Below are positions 10,641 through 21,648 of a stretch of 64,000 nucleotides of DNA, one piece after another. The position numbers were made by a program, and so were the translations under genes. The DNA comes from Palaemon carinicauda. Its lineage: Eukaryota; Arthropoda; Malacostraca; Decapoda; Palaemonidae. Positions within the stretch are counted from its first letter, which is position 1. Each line of letters opens with the position of its first letter. The notes below the pieces were generated by a model. The model searched no databases and was not told where the DNA came from. It was given only the letters and a program-made list of their open reading frames with translations. The DNA is taken from contig NC_090759.1 of assembly GCF_036898095.1 (NCBI RefSeq), positions 15,606,703 to 15,670,702 of the forward strand, given 5' to 3'.

Positions 10641-12300
10641 ATGGAGTTGGCAAGACCAGCCTAGCTGTCGCATAGCGACGGGAACCTGAAGGTCAAAGAC
10701 AGTTATGCTAGCCCAGGGGCCCAGCGTAACTAACGAAGCAAGAGCCGCCAGTCATGAGATCCTGAAGGCTCAATGTGATGAGTTAAGAAATTCTGTGTTA
10801 CGTGAGCCTTAAGGCTCAACATAACAAGGGTTACGAGACCCAAGGGGCTCAGCGTAACACCAGTCACAAGAGTCAGGAGGCTTCAGGCCGGGGATGCGAG
10901 AGCCCGAAGGCACCACACAACAGGAGACCGAAGACTCCAGGGTTACGAGAGCACAAAGGCTCAGCGTGATACATGACATGTGACACGAGAGTCAGAAGGC
11001 TCAGCATGACACAAGTCATGAGAACCCGAAGGCTCACGTGAAAGTGCTATGTCACACAAAAATGCCACGTCACGCGACACGGCAGGAGACTGAGCAGGAG
11101 CAAGAGAGCAAAACCCAGAGGGAGGAGCTACTACGCACGTGAATACATTTCATGCGACCCTAAGGGATCGTCACGCGACGAGAGGCATGAGAACCCGAAG
11201 TACGTCATCCGTACCTGGAGGCAGATGGAAACTCAGGCATCTTATCGTGTGAACCCGACGAGAACCCAAAATAACTGCGACATCGTTACCTGGGGAGGAG
11301 ATGAAATCCCTCAGGCAATGTGTCGTGTGAATCCTAAACAGGGTTCATGCGACAAGAAGGATGACAAGAACCCGAAGGAACTATATCATCATTACCTCGG
11401 AGATAGAATCCCTCAGCATTACGGCAGCCACGAGACCCCATTCAACGTAACCGGAGCTGCGAGAACCGAAGAGCTCATGCAACTGGAACACGAAGGTCCC
11501 GGGTTACAATAGCCGGAGGCTTTACGTAACCTGAACTCGAAGGCTCGGTGTTACATAAGCTAAAGGGCCTAACAGGACGAGGACCCTGAGATCCCAGGGT
11601 GGCGAGAGCCCGAAGGCTCCATACAACGAGAGCCCAAACAGCCGAGGTCACACAAGCCCTATGCGTAACAGTCACAAGACCCCAAAGGTCCCCGGTGCCA
11701 CGAGAGCCCAAAGGCTCATCATGACGGGACCCAAAAGGTGCCAGGTTGTGAGAACCCAAGGGTTCAGCGTAACCAGGGTTGCTAGAGCCCGAAGATTCAA
11801 CGCAACGGGAACCAGGTTCCAGGCCATGAGAACCCAAAGGCTTAACATGACTACGACCCCAAAGTCCAAGGTTGCGAGAACACGAAGGAACATCGAAACC
11901 AGAACCCAAGGGTTCGGTGTCCAGCAAGCCAAAAGGGTTAGCAAAATGGGGACTCAAAGGTCCTGGGCTTTGGGAACCCAAAGGAACATCGAAACCAGAA
12001 CCCAAAGGTTCGGTGTCCCGCAAGCCCGAAGATTCGGTGTCCCGCAACCCCGAAGGTTCGGTGTCCCGCAAGCTCAGAGGTTCGGTGTCCCACAAGCCCA
12101 GAGGTTCGGTGTCCCGCAAGCCCAGAGGTTCGGTGTCCCGCAAGCCCAGAGGTTCGGTGTCCCGCAAGCCCAGAGGTTCAGTGTCCCGCAAGCCCAAAGG
12201 TTTGGTGTCCCGCAAGCCCAAAGGAACTTTGCAACGAAGCCCGAAGGCTCCGGATCAAGCTAGCCTGATGTGAGATCGTCACGAGACCCCGAAGGCACAA
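10640..12300 (-). repeat. DIRS gag minisatellite, degenerate 24 bp family
   Basis: There are degenerate repeats around AGAGCCCGAAGGCTCAGCGT from 10640, ending in a tight array of nine 24 bp units (GGTTCGGTGTCCCGCAAGCC plus CAGA) at 12007-12222. On the minus strand 11475-12221 is open for 248 codons and reads (GLRDTEPL)n, an 8-residue unit. The array at 44880-45430 is a diverged relative with EPLGSRDT-type peptides. It is in the gag part of the element whose right end is at 15412. No other function is evident. Confidence 0.75.
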
Positions 12301-13212
12301 TGCCACTTGAACCCGAGGGCTCAAAAAGGCAACTCCAACCACTGGTTGAGGAACACACCCTGGATGCAGAGGGTCAAGAACCTCCGTAAGGGAACGTCTA
12401 GCTGAAACAACCTGGGGGGAGACTGCTTAAGTTCATGACCTTCCTAAGGAAGGAGAGGGGTTTTCTCCCAAAGGAGAACATCACTTAGGACAACGCACTA
12501 CCCGCTAACCTTGGGGGAGAAGCCTAAGCGTAAGGAAACCGCTGACCACAAGCGTTCTCTCTCGTGTATGAGAGATGTTCCTCGGATGAAGGATTATGGT
12601 TATGAGTTGTCTGGCATCCTGACATCTAAGGTCATTGATGCAGGAACAAAACTAGGACTTTGCCCCTCCTAACGCCCCTGGAGGAGAAGCAACATATTTG
12701 GCATCGGCCACGAGACCAAGGTCAGACCGACAGGCCGCAGCACCTGCGACAACCTGAAGGTTCAAGAGAGCGTCTCCTACTGCAGGGGAAGGAGAAAGCC
12801 AATGGAGAAGAGGTATCAGAAATTACTCCTCCTGACAAACCCCCAAAGGAGAATGTCTAGCAGGAACCTCTGAAGAGGAAGTCTGCTCTGTCACAAAAAG
12901 CTGAACATGCTTTCTCTCGTCAACAAGAGGAATGTTCTCCCGAAGGAGGACATCACCTAAACTACTTTTTCCCCAGCCCAATGGGAAAAACCGTAGGCGT
13001 ACATCACGTGTTGGACACTGAACAATCTCTCTTGCTGATGAGAGAGAGGTCCTCTCAAAGGAGGACCTTGCCTTGGATTTTACTTTCCCCCAAGCCCAAC
13101 GGGGAAAATCATAGTCTTTGGCGGCGAGATACCAGATGCTAATCTTCGTTGAGCTGTCAGCAATTCTCCCCGAAAGAGGGAAGGTTGCCTCTGAATCAAG
13201 CCGTAAGCAAAT
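12301..13212 (-). pseudogene. DIRS-like gag, repetitive middle part
   Basis: The minus-strand stretch 12823-13212 is open for about 130 codons and is made of degenerate repeats of a GKVKSKARSSFERTSLSSAR-type block. The two FPLGWGKSS / FPRWAWGKV blocks show internal duplication. It belongs between the Cys-rich gag N-terminus (14344-15230) and the 24 bp array on the element's coding strand, but is split from the former by the RTE block at 13213-14343. Confidence 0.5.
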
Positions 13213-13574
13213 CATAAGTGAAGCTACTCACAGGTCTGGAAACTGCTTGGACCTCGTATAAACAGACTTCCCTGTGTTATAACAAGTAAGGCTGGGTCTC
13301 CAGTTGGGACATCTGATCATGCCTTGATTTCTTAAGTAGTGAAGACTGAGCAGCCTGTCCCTGATGTATCATACTCTTGTAAGTTTTATATGAAATCTCA
13401 AGCAGACTGGAATGGGATTTTGCATGATCTTTTGGGCTTCAATCGGTCACAATTGTATAGTAGTGTTGATCCTGTTGTCCCTTTGAATGAGAATCTGGTC
13501 AACATGATTGATAGGCATATCCCTTCTGGTGTGCTAAGGTACCGAGTTAAGGACAAACCATGGTTCAATGATGA
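13213..13574 (+). pseudogene. RTE-like LINE endonuclease C-terminus fragment
   Basis: The plus strand reads EATHRSGNCLDLV, then GTSDHALIS (the SDH box that closes apurinic-type endonuclease domains), then an EN-RT linker ending KDKPWFNDDC. A stop follows SDHALIS and there is at least one more near the start. The fragment ends abruptly where an opposite-strand LINE tail begins. It is probably from the same broad family as 2085-3838, which lacks this region, but this cannot be tested in the window. Confidence 0.75.
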
Positions 13575-14343
13575 TTGTACATACATACACATACCAAGGC
13601 ACTCCCCCAAAAACAAATGAAACAGAAAAGGGGACCTCTCCTCCCTACATTCCTCCAAGCCTGACAAGGGACTCAACCCAGTTCGGCTGGTACTGCTAGG
13701 GGTGCCACAGCCCACCCTCCCCCGTTATCCACCACAGATGAAGCTTCATAACGCTGAATCCCCTACTGCTCCTACCTCTGCGGTCTTCCAAGGCACCGGA
13801 GGAAGCAGCAGAGCCTACCAGAACTGCGTCACAATCACTCGCCATTCATTCCTATTTCTAGCACGCTCTCTTGCCTCTCTCACATCTATCCTCCTATCAC
13901 CCAGAGCTTCCTTCACTACATCCATTCACCCAAACCTTGGCCTTCCTCTTGTACTTCTCCCATCAACTCTTGCATTGATCACCTTCTTTAGCAGAGCCAT
14001 TTTCCATTCTCTCAACATGGCCAAACCACCTCAACACATTCATATCCACTCTAGCTGCTAACTAATTTCTTACACCCGTTCTCACTCTCACTACTTCGTT
14101 CACTAACCCTATCTACTCAAGATACACCAGCCATACTCCTTAGACATTTCATCTCAAACACATTCAATTTCTGTCTCTCCGTCACTTTCATTCCCCACAA
14201 CTGCGATCCATACATTACAGTTGGTACAATCACTTTCTCATACAGAACTCTCTTTACATTCATGCCCAACCCTCTATTTTTTATTACTCCCTTAACTGCC
14301 CCCAACACTTTGCATCCTTCATTCACTCTTTGACGTACATCTG
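13575..14343 (-). mobile_element. 5'-truncated RTE-like LINE (RT C-terminus and 3' UTR)
   Basis: It is collinear with 3051-3838 of the plus-strand copy. From high to low coordinate it has ADVRQRVNEGCK, VLGAVKGVIKNRGLGMNVKR, the post-RT domain, the 3' UTR, then a TATGTGTATGTATGTA tail at 13575. It is less damaged than the 2085-3838 copy near the RT end (the NEGCK stop is absent) but shares the stop after AGVS. The 5' edge at 14343 abuts DIRS gag sequence. The 3' tail abuts a LINE endonuclease fragment on the other strand. Confidence 0.85.
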
Positions 14344-15230
14344 CTGACCTTCTGCAGTCCTCCGAAGAGGAGTATGTAAGTGAACTCCCCCGAGGGGGAG
14401 AAACACTAGCAGGAGAGACTGACGATGGACTTAGTTTCTCCCTCGTAGGTTGAACAGGAACGGGAGAAACTAAGCCGTCAGCTACCGTGGAGTTTGGAGT
14501 GGAAGAGATGGGTGAGACTGCATTGGATACCTCTGACATCGCAACGTCAACAAGAGACAGAGGATCAACCTCTGCCAGTGACGACGATTGATTGACAGCA
14601 GCACCCAATCGGATGTAGTTAAGCAAAACCTCCTTGGAGGGCGAACCCGTAAGCCCCCAAGGAGGACCAAAGCTGAAAAAAGGAGGTTAGTGACATATCC
14701 TCCCCCGGGGGGGAAGAGGTGGAGCTGCTTCGCTAGGGGAAGCAACCTCATCTCTCGAGTCCCAAGGTTGGTTAACAATACATCGGTTTACACTACCCTT
14801 CGACGGTCTCTCGAAAGACTGACCGAGTGGGAGCTTCGGAGGAGGTTTGGGCAACGGAAGAAGAGGCCTTGGGTTTTTCTCCTTTCGCAGCAACCTTCAA
14901 AGGAGAAATATGCCGTTTGGACTTCTTCTTCCGTCGTCGCGAAAATCTCTCCCACTGGGAGGTAGACCACTCCCTACACTCACTACACTTGTTGTTGGTA
15001 TCACACCGTTGGCCCCTACAAGAAGGACAAAGGGCGTGAGGATCAGTCTCGACCACCGACATGAATGTTCCACAGGGGCGGTCGGGAAACCCAGGGCAGG
15101 TGCGCATGATCGCAGAGGCCAACTTCCCATATACAGAACTAGAAAAAGAAAAGACAAAAGCAATTAAATGGCTGCCAAATGACGGAGAGGATGAGAGCGG
15201 ACACGTCCAACCACCATCCAAACCGACAGC
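14344..15230 (-). pseudogene. DIRS-like gag N-terminus with Cys-rich motif
   Basis: The minus-strand protein from about 15105 reads MRTCPGFPDRPCGTFMS, ETDPHALCPSCRGQRCD, then KCSECREWSTSQWE and a basic KKKSKR patch. The Cys spacing resembles a small zinc-binding module (CxxC, x4 C, x6 C, xxC). The element at 46005-46430 has the same domain, with one CxxC Cys replaced by Tyr. A Ser/Pro-rich tail follows. Role inferred: nucleic-acid binding part of a DIRS gag. It is interrupted at 14343 by the RTE insertion. Confidence 0.7.
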
Positions 15231-15245
15231 AAAGTGAGCTCAAGC

Positions 15246-15412
15246 ACAGGTGTGAGAGGGGGGGTAGCAAGCTACCCTCCCCTACCCCCACTAACTAGCG
15301 GTGTGGATAGTAAACCCTCATTAAAAATTAATGGCTCGTCATTTCAGCTACGCCGAAAGTAATACCCCTATTAAATAGCGTGGTTTGTATTCCTGTTACG
15401 GAACAAATTAAA
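15246..15412. repeat. DIRS-like right terminal repeat
   Basis: It reads GGTGTGAGAGGGGGGGTAGC, then ACTAACTAGCGG, CATTTCAGCTACGCCGAAAG, and AAATAGCGTGGTTTGTATTCCTGTTACGGAAC. This is the reverse complement of the left terminal of the 47658 element (CACACACAGGTGAA, GTTCCGTAACCGAAATAC), not of the 6612 element. It ends 136 bp before exon 7. Confidence 0.8.
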
Positions 15413-15547
15413 GTTTACAAAACTATTATGCAACATTTGACTAGCAGTGATTACATTTTGAAAGAATATTGTCTTGAAAATACTTCTAAGAAAAGAGTAA
15501 CTACAGTTTAGCAATAACTTCTGGACATTGATATCCAAATTCCTTAC

Positions 15548-15651
15548 CTGCTGTTGAACAAAATCTTCTCCACTTAACATTCTTGCCTCAAGTTCATCCC
15601 TTTGCTGACGCTGATCCTTTAAATCTTCTTGGCACTTGGCCAACATATCAG
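15548..15651 (-). CDS. numa1-like: NuMA/Mud-like exon 7 in window (coiled coil)
   Basis: 104 nt, phase 1 in and phase 0 out. The acceptor is TTTTCTGCCATAG and the donor CAACAGCAG/GTAAGG. It encodes residues 227-261, beginning with DMLAKCQEDLKDQRQQRDEL and continuing as a highly charged coiled coil to EDFVQQQ. It lies 136 bp from the terminal repeat of a DIRS-like element, which occupies the next intron. Confidence 0.85.
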
Positions 15652-15933
15652 CTATGGCAGAAAACGGTAAATTAATCAAGAGATCAATATGTAACCAATA
15701 TGTAACAAATATTTCAAAGTAAAAAACATTGCAGACATTCTAAATGTATATTAAATTGTATATCCTTTATGGATGATCTTTCTACAAATCCAAAAAGCAA
15801 TTCATAAGACATATCCCTAAACAGACAGAGACTACTAAGATATTCAACGAGTCAAAAAATAGTCAAATTCAAATATTCAGGTGGCATAAAAAGTTATTTA
15901 CATCAAGGGAGAAGGTAATAAACCAATACTCAC

Positions 15934-16078
15934 TCAACTTGGAAATCTTCTTTTGTGACGATTCATATTTCATTTCCATTTCTTGCTTTTCATTCTCCCT
16001 TGCATGAATTTCTTGATGCAACACCTTCACTTCTCTAACCTTTGCATTGATCAGTTTTTGCATTCGAATACTAGGACT
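15934..16078 (-). CDS. numa1-like: NuMA/Mud-like exon 6 in window (coiled coil start)
   Basis: 145 nt, phase 0 in and phase 1 out. The acceptor is TTGCTATTTCAG and the donor AAGTTGA/GTGAGT. It encodes residues 179-226: SPSIRMQKLINAKVREVK, then a heptad-bearing helix rich in Glu, Lys and Gln. The start matches TPQFQMRRLKKQ at the same position in NuMA, and the helical part corresponds to the first rod segment. The last base A joins CT of the next exon to give Thr. The following intron is 282 bp and transposon-free. Confidence 0.85.
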
Positions 16079-17107
16079 CTGAAATAGCAATAATAAAAGT
16101 CAATTCAAGACATGAAAATATCACAAGTAAATACTGTATCCATAATGCTAGAGTCAAACACATGCTTATAGGTTGATAAACAATTTTTGATCAATAATAA
16201 GTGGGACCATTTATGAGATTACACGTCACGAGTGCACAAGATGAAACAGATTACTTTGGTCAGGTTATGATAAAGCAGGTGATGTTACAGAACCTACAGT
16301 GACACTGCAATTGAGGCGCAACGGATTTGTCCTAATTTGAAGGATTTGGATTTACACACTCCTAAAGATTTTGGAATTATAGATTTAACAACTTGTATGA
16401 TTCAGAAGTGGGCTTTAAATCAAATAAAATTATGTTCGGTACTTCTAAAATTTATTAAAAACTCAAAGGATTTGTGAGGGGCTATTTATGAATTACATTG
16501 AAATTACAAGGGAATAAAGATTTACTAGCTACAAGCCTTGTATATTTCTTTAATATTACTTAATGGGTTCGTGTAATATTTGGTCTGCTTTACACATGTT
16601 GCCTTAAAATTTGTGATGATCAGATTTCCTTAATAAGGTAACATTTATTATTATCTTATTTAATATAAAGTACTGTACTGTATCATATTTTCGCAAAAAT
16701 ATAATTGTTAAATATTCCTAATAAATACAAAACTTTCCCTTCCTGAAGTATTAAGGACATTTCGGGGCAACCTACGCTGAACAGACAAACCTCCTGTAAT
16801 CTTTACAAGTTATGAAAAGACTGCTAGATCATGACCAAGCCCTACTGTATTATTTATGTAGAGTTGGAAAGGAATTCCTGATACACCTCGCTCTGAGGAT
16901 GTGCACCAAGCCACACCCTTACTGCACAGCGAGTTCCTGTGTTTTTCCCAGCCCACTACCTCTAGCATTCCTCTATACACTAATTCTTTGGTTACTCACC
17001 ATAAAGTTAGGGAGTGATAGGGTGCCCTTCTTTGGAGCACAGTGTACTTCAGGGACACCAGTGTCCAACTATACATACTGTTAAACATTTGGACGGAAGT
17101 TTTCTTT
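16079..17107. other. Intron DNA, no recognisable feature
   Basis: AT-rich sequence without coding or repeat similarity to the rest of the window. Confidence 0.5.
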
Positions 17108-17325
17108 TACAGTGAAAATCAGAACATGTACTATTTTAGTTGTTTTAGTAGTAGAAAGAATAGTCCAAGATATCAGCAAAGAGGTTGAGAAGGCACTGGA
17201 TAAAATGAAGGGGAAAGCAGTGGGACCTGATGGAATACCAGGTGGTGTAAAAATGTTTAGGAGAGGAAGGCAGAGATATCCTGTGAGATTTAATGAGCTC
17301 TGGAGCGACGTGAAGGAGGGGGGGC
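17108..17325 (+). pseudogene. RTE-like RT N-terminal fragment
   Basis: The plus strand reads EVEKALDKMKGKAVGPDGIP and continues into a degenerate EVWKCLGEEG-type block and LFNELWSDV. The GPDGIP box is the start of the RT domain in RTE and related LINEs. The fragment is cut at about 17325, where DIRS YR sequence begins on the other strand. Confidence 0.75.
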
Positions 17326-17334
17326 TGGATTCAA

Positions 17335-18093
17335 TGCATGGTCTATGACCTTGCAAATCCATGCCGAGATGGTGTTCTTGGTGACCCTCCTCTTGGTCCT
17401 TCCTGTGCTGACGAAGAGTGCCGGCACACAAGGACGGGCTGCGGCTGTTCTCTTAAGGTACAGCCTCAAACTCCTCACTGGGCAGAGTAAGAGATGATCA
17501 GGGTCATGTGTTACAGAATGAAGACTCGAAATCCGGAAGGAGTCAAATCGTGAATCCGCTACTCCTGGATTTCGAGTCTTAGCAATAAACTCAGGGACGA
17601 AGCTGAACGTTACCTCTCCCCATCCCCTTGAATGAGCGATGTCGTATGAGAGACCATGAAGTTCACCGACTCGTTTGGCCGAAGCCAAAGCTAGCAGGAA
17701 CACCGTCTTCCAAGTCAGGTGGCAATCTGTTGCCTGGCGTAATGGTCCATAGGGAGGTCTGAGAACTCGAACCACGTTCCATGGGGGAGGTCTCACTTCC
17801 AACTGAGGACAGGTAAGTTCATAACTCCGTACGAGCAAGGAAAGTTCAAGCGATGAAGAAATGTCCATTCCTTTAAGTCTAAAGGCGAGGCTTAAGGCTG
17901 AGCGATAGCCTTTTACTGCCGAAACTGACAGGCGAATTTCTTCACGCAAATACACGAGGAACTCCGCTATTGCTGGAGTAGTGGCATCGAGAGGAGAGAT
18001 ACCCCTTCCACGACACCAACCACAGAAGACTTTCCACTTTGTCTGGTAGACTGCTGCTGATGATTTCCGCAGGTATCCAGACATCCTATTCAC
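17335..18093 (-). pseudogene. DIRS-like tyrosine recombinase, C-terminally truncated
   Basis: There are about 255 open codons. The N-terminal SAM-like domain reads KSSAAVYQTKWKVFCGWC and AVKGYRSALSLAF. The catalytic domain starts TWKTVFLLALASAKRVGEL, with the first catalytic Arg in AKR, followed by the beta-sheet region and PVRSLRLYLKRT. The HxxR box and catalytic Tyr are missing because the copy ends after VIDHALN. Start codons in DIRS YRs are uncertain, and the open frame probably continues from the RNase H reading frame upstream. Confidence 0.85.
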
Positions 18094-18399
18094 AACTTGT
18101 TGCGAAAATCCTCTCTGAGAGAGGAAGTGGGATAGTCTCCAGGCGTGAAGTCATAGCAAAGCTACGACTTTGTGGAATATGTTGGCATGTGGTTGTTTGC
18201 ATAGATCGTGTTGTGGAGGGAGTTCCCTTGGGGTCTCCGATAGGAGTTGCAGAAGGTCCGGAAACCATTCTGTGATGCCATAGCGGAGCTATGAGGGTCA
18301 TTGACAGGATGATCAATGTTCTGGCCTTGTTGAGTACCATCCTCATCAACAGAACGGGGGAAAGGCATAAACGTCGATGTTCTCCCACCGTTGTTGTAA

Positions 18400-19139
18400 T
18401 GCATCTTGCCAGAGAGCCTTGGGGTCTGGGACTGAGGAACAATACAACGGGAGCCTGAAGTTCAGGGCCGTTACGAAGAGGTCCACTGTCGGAGAACCCC
18501 ACAAAGTCAGGACTTTGTTGGCTGCTAGATTATCCAAAGACCACTCGGTACTCACTATCTGAGATGCTCTGCTCAGGTTGTCAGCGAGCACATTCCTTTT
18601 GCCGGGAATGAAGTGTGCTGATACTGGTATCGAGTGGATCTCAGTATCTCTACTGCTAGATGGGATAGGTGGTGCGAAAAATTACCTCTTTGCTTGTTGA
18701 TGTAAGTCACTACTGTGGTGTTGTCGCTCATCACCACCACTGAGTGGCCCGCCAGGAACTGTTGGAACTGTTGAAGGGCTAGAAAGACGGCCTTCATCTC
18801 TGGGAGATTTATGTGGAAGTACTCTTCTGACTGACCAGAGGCCTGAGGTCGTTTAGTGCAGCAGGTGGGCCCCCCCCCCACCCTTTTTTTGAAGCGTCTG
18901 AGAACAGCATCAAATCCGGGGGGAGGACGAGAAGATCCACTCCCTTTCATAGATTCTCGTCTGCCACCCACCACTTGAGGTCCGTCAGTTCCACTGATCC
19001 AATGGGGATCCGGATGTCCAGGGAATCGAGAGTCTGATTCCACCGGGACTTGAGTCGCCACTAGAGGAATCTCATCCTGAGGCGACCATTGGGAACTAGA
19101 CGGGCCAGTGATGAAAGGTGATCGAGGAGACATAACCAC
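18400..19139 (-). pseudogene. DIRS-like RNase H and linker
   Basis: NLPEMKAVFLALQQFQQF carries the RNase H Glu, and VVMSDNTTVVTYINKQ the second Asp. The expected first-Asp block reads PPPGFDAVLRRFKKR, altered from the DASxxGG form seen in other copies. A short C11-type run (18869-18879) lies just after it. The linker TVDLFVTALNFRLPLYCSSVPDP follows at about 18420-18500 in another frame. It is split by at least one frameshift. Confidence 0.8.
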
Positions 19140-19975
19140 GTCTGGGTTGTAAGTTCTTCTCGTCTGAGAAAAGGTCTTGCAACCTTCCTCAGCCTAGTTA
19201 TCCTGTCGTCTGATGGGAAGGCTTTGTGGAGATTGGTGTCTATAATCATGTCTAGCTATACCACTCTCTGTGTAGGAAGCAGGGATGACTTCTCGAGATT
19301 TACCATGATCCCCAGATCTTGGCAAAGTCTCAGAAGTTTGTCTCGGTGTTGAAGAAGGGTTGACACCGAGTCTGCTAGGATTAGCCAGTCATCCTGATAG
19401 CGGAGGAGATGGATGCCAATCCTGTGCGCAAAAGATGACACTAGGGCAAACATTCTGGTGAAAACTTGAGGTGCTGTGGAAAGACCGAGGCACAGCACCT
19501 TGAACTGGTACTTCCTGTTGTCTAGGCTGAATCTTAAGTACTTCCTTGAAGATGGATGGACTGGGATCTGGAAGTATGCGTCCTTCAGGTCCAGTGTACA
19601 CATGAAGTCCTGAGGTCTTACAGCTCGTCTGACCGTGTCTGCCGTCTCCATGCTGAACGGAGTTTGTTTGACAAACTTGTTCAGGATTGAGAGGTCGATG
19701 ACTGGTCTCCAGCCTCCAGACGCCTTCTTTAAAAGAAAGAGTCGACTGAAGAAGCCTGGAGACCTGTCAAGGACCTCTTGGAGAGCGCCTTTCTTCAACA
19801 GGGTCTGGACTTCTGCCCGAAGAGCTAGCCCCTTTGCCGATCCCGTGGCATAGGAGCTCAACGACACTGGATTCGCTGTCAGGGGAGGTTGAGATGATAT
19901 GAACGGGACGCGATATCCTTGTCCGATCACAGAGACCGTCCAGGAATCAGCCCTGAGTTCCTTCCACCTGTCCAA
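19061..19975 (-). pseudogene. DIRS-like reverse transcriptase with one nonsense codon
   Basis: The ORF at 19256-19975 (239 codons) contains GGWRPVIDLSILNKF, motif A MCTLDLKDAYFQIPVHP, motif B LCLGLSTAPQVFTR and motif C RYQDDWLI. These are the full palm of a DIRS/gypsy-type RT. A TAG at about 19257 replaces the Tyr codon of VVYLDM. The same frame then stays open to 19061 (thumb: RITRLRKVARPFLRREEL), after which a frameshift leads into RNase H. Apart from that codon the domain looks complete. Confidence 0.9.
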
Positions 19976-20118
19976 GCAACTTTATAGGCATCCCCCCACT
20001 GGTGGACAAGCAGGGGGACTGCCTATCCTAGCGTTTGCGGCCTCGGCTGCTCCCTCTAGGATTTTTCCCTCCCCTGGAAGACTTCTTGCCTTTCCTGTCC
20101 TCGACAGGAAAGGGCTTC

Positions 20119-21440
20119 TTAGACACCACTATCTTCGCTGCTGTCTTCGTTGTTATGGTCTTGGTTGGACAACTGCTGAGGAGCTGGAGGTATATAGGGC
20201 TTGGATGTCAAAGCCCTATGGAGGAGGGAGTCCTGATGGGACTTCCTCCATCTCTCAGCAGCATGTTCCACGTCCTTAGGCTCAAAAAGGTGGGCTCCCT
20301 CTACAAAGGAATGTCTGAGCCTAGTTATCTCGACGTTGGGGACCTGATGGTGGAATCTCTCAGACACCGCATCTCAACGTTTCAAGATGGTGTTTGCCCA
20401 CGAGTTCGAAACTTGGTGGGCAAGAAACTTGATCGTGCGAGTGCCTGAGAGAAGGATGGTCTCCATGGCCTTCCTGGTACATTCCTTGGAGAAATCCTTG
20501 GTTCGTACCAAGATTCCCAAGGTCCCTAACCAGATATCCAGCCACGAAGTAGCCTGCATAGCATACTTTGTGACCTTTTCCTGATTAAGGACTTCGGCCG
20601 CCGAGAAAGAGAACTGCCGGCTGGAGAGAGTCTCAAGAGAGATCCCCTTAATCAGCTCTCCCAGAGAGTGGTGAAGATGAAGAGCTGGACTGGGCTCTTC
20701 CAGGATCTCAAAGTACCTCCTCTGATGTACACGAGGAGGTGGGAGGAGCTTGATAGTAGAGCCAGAACGGTTGGAGGAGGCAAACTCGGAGAGCTGTTGG
20801 GTGATCTTAGCCCTGGCACCCTTCAACCCTCGAGACAAGGGCAGGGCCGCACTGGTCTTTGAGTGTTTCTGGGTGCCGAAGACACGGTCTAAGACTGTGT
20901 CCTTGCCCTCCCGAGGGGGTATCTCTGGGTCGGAAAACCCGTTGAGAACCCTAGTAAGAGTCAACACCTGCCAGAATGCATGTTCTGACTCTTTTTGCTC
21001 CCCTTCTGACATCAGACTTGCAGCAAAGTCTCCATCTTCCATCCCCGAGAGCTCTTCCCGGGGTGGGTCGCGGAAATCCCTCGAGTGGCTGGCTGTCTCC
21101 GTTATGTAGTCCTGGATGAGGACTTTGGCAGGGTCTTGGAGTCTTTAGACTCCTTCCGAGGAAGGAGATAAAACTCCAACATCGAAGGCCTAGATATTGT
21201 GTCCTTCCTGATCTCTGGTGGAGGGGAACTCTCAGCGTGAAGGGAGGTTTCCTCTGACGGTGGAATGGAGGAGGTCCTTTCCTCACGCGACTCCCTTGGT
21301 AAAGGTGAGGTGGGAGAGTATCCCTGGGGAGATACCGGAAAGACTAGCCTTGATGGCCTGACTGGAGTCATTTTCACCCTCGAGGAAGTGACTGCATTGG
21401 AAACTCCTCTTTTCCTCTTCAATGGGGTGGAGGAAGCCAT
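20119..21440 (-). pseudogene. DIRS-like gag with two frameshifts
   Basis: Three successive frames are used. At 21102-21440 the reading is MASSTPLKRKRGVSNAVTSS, Ser/Pro-rich. At 20374-21042 it covers the core with LSRGLKGARAKITQQLSEF and HQVSNSWANTILKR. At 20119-20367 it reads ERFHHQVPNVEITRLRH and PKDVEHAAERWRKS. The last block is conserved in the copy at 42954-43247. No CCHC knuckle is seen. It appears to lack the Cys-rich N-terminal domain found at 14793-15221 and 46005-46430. Confidence 0.75.
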
Positions 21441-21549
21441 GGTTCCGTGTCAGGAGTATGGAGCTATCAGTGAATAGCATAAACTTTGGTAACAAGCCGG
21501 CAATATTTTGTCATATTTTAAACAGTATAGATTTGCTTTACAAATATTT

Positions 21550-21553
<4 letters not shown>

Positions 21554-21646
<93 letters not shown>
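21554..21646. repeat. (GA)n microsatellite at the 3' end of the CR1-like LINE
   Basis: About 46 perfect GA units. On the LINE's strand it is (TC)n directly after the short 3' UTR; see also the matching tract at 26939-27002 on the 5' side. Confidence 0.95.

Positions 21647-21648
<2 letters not shown>

Larger units (their letters stand above)
17325..21440 (-). mobile_element. DIRS-like element A: gag, RT, RNase H, YR; ends missing
   Basis: This is the most readable DIRS copy. Minus-strand order is gag (about 20119-21440), RT (19061-19975), RNase H (18400-19110) and YR (17335-18093). The YR C-terminus and both terminal repeats are missing: the left edge joins an RTE fragment, and the right edge stops near the gag start. 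DIRS-like elements combine an RT-RNase H with a tyrosine recombinase instead of a DDE integrase or endonuclease. Confidence 0.9.

Noticed and set aside
12823..13215. Possible independent gene with repeated GKVKSKARSSFERTSL blocks
   Set aside because: Position and repeat style fit the gag of the surrounding DIRS element.
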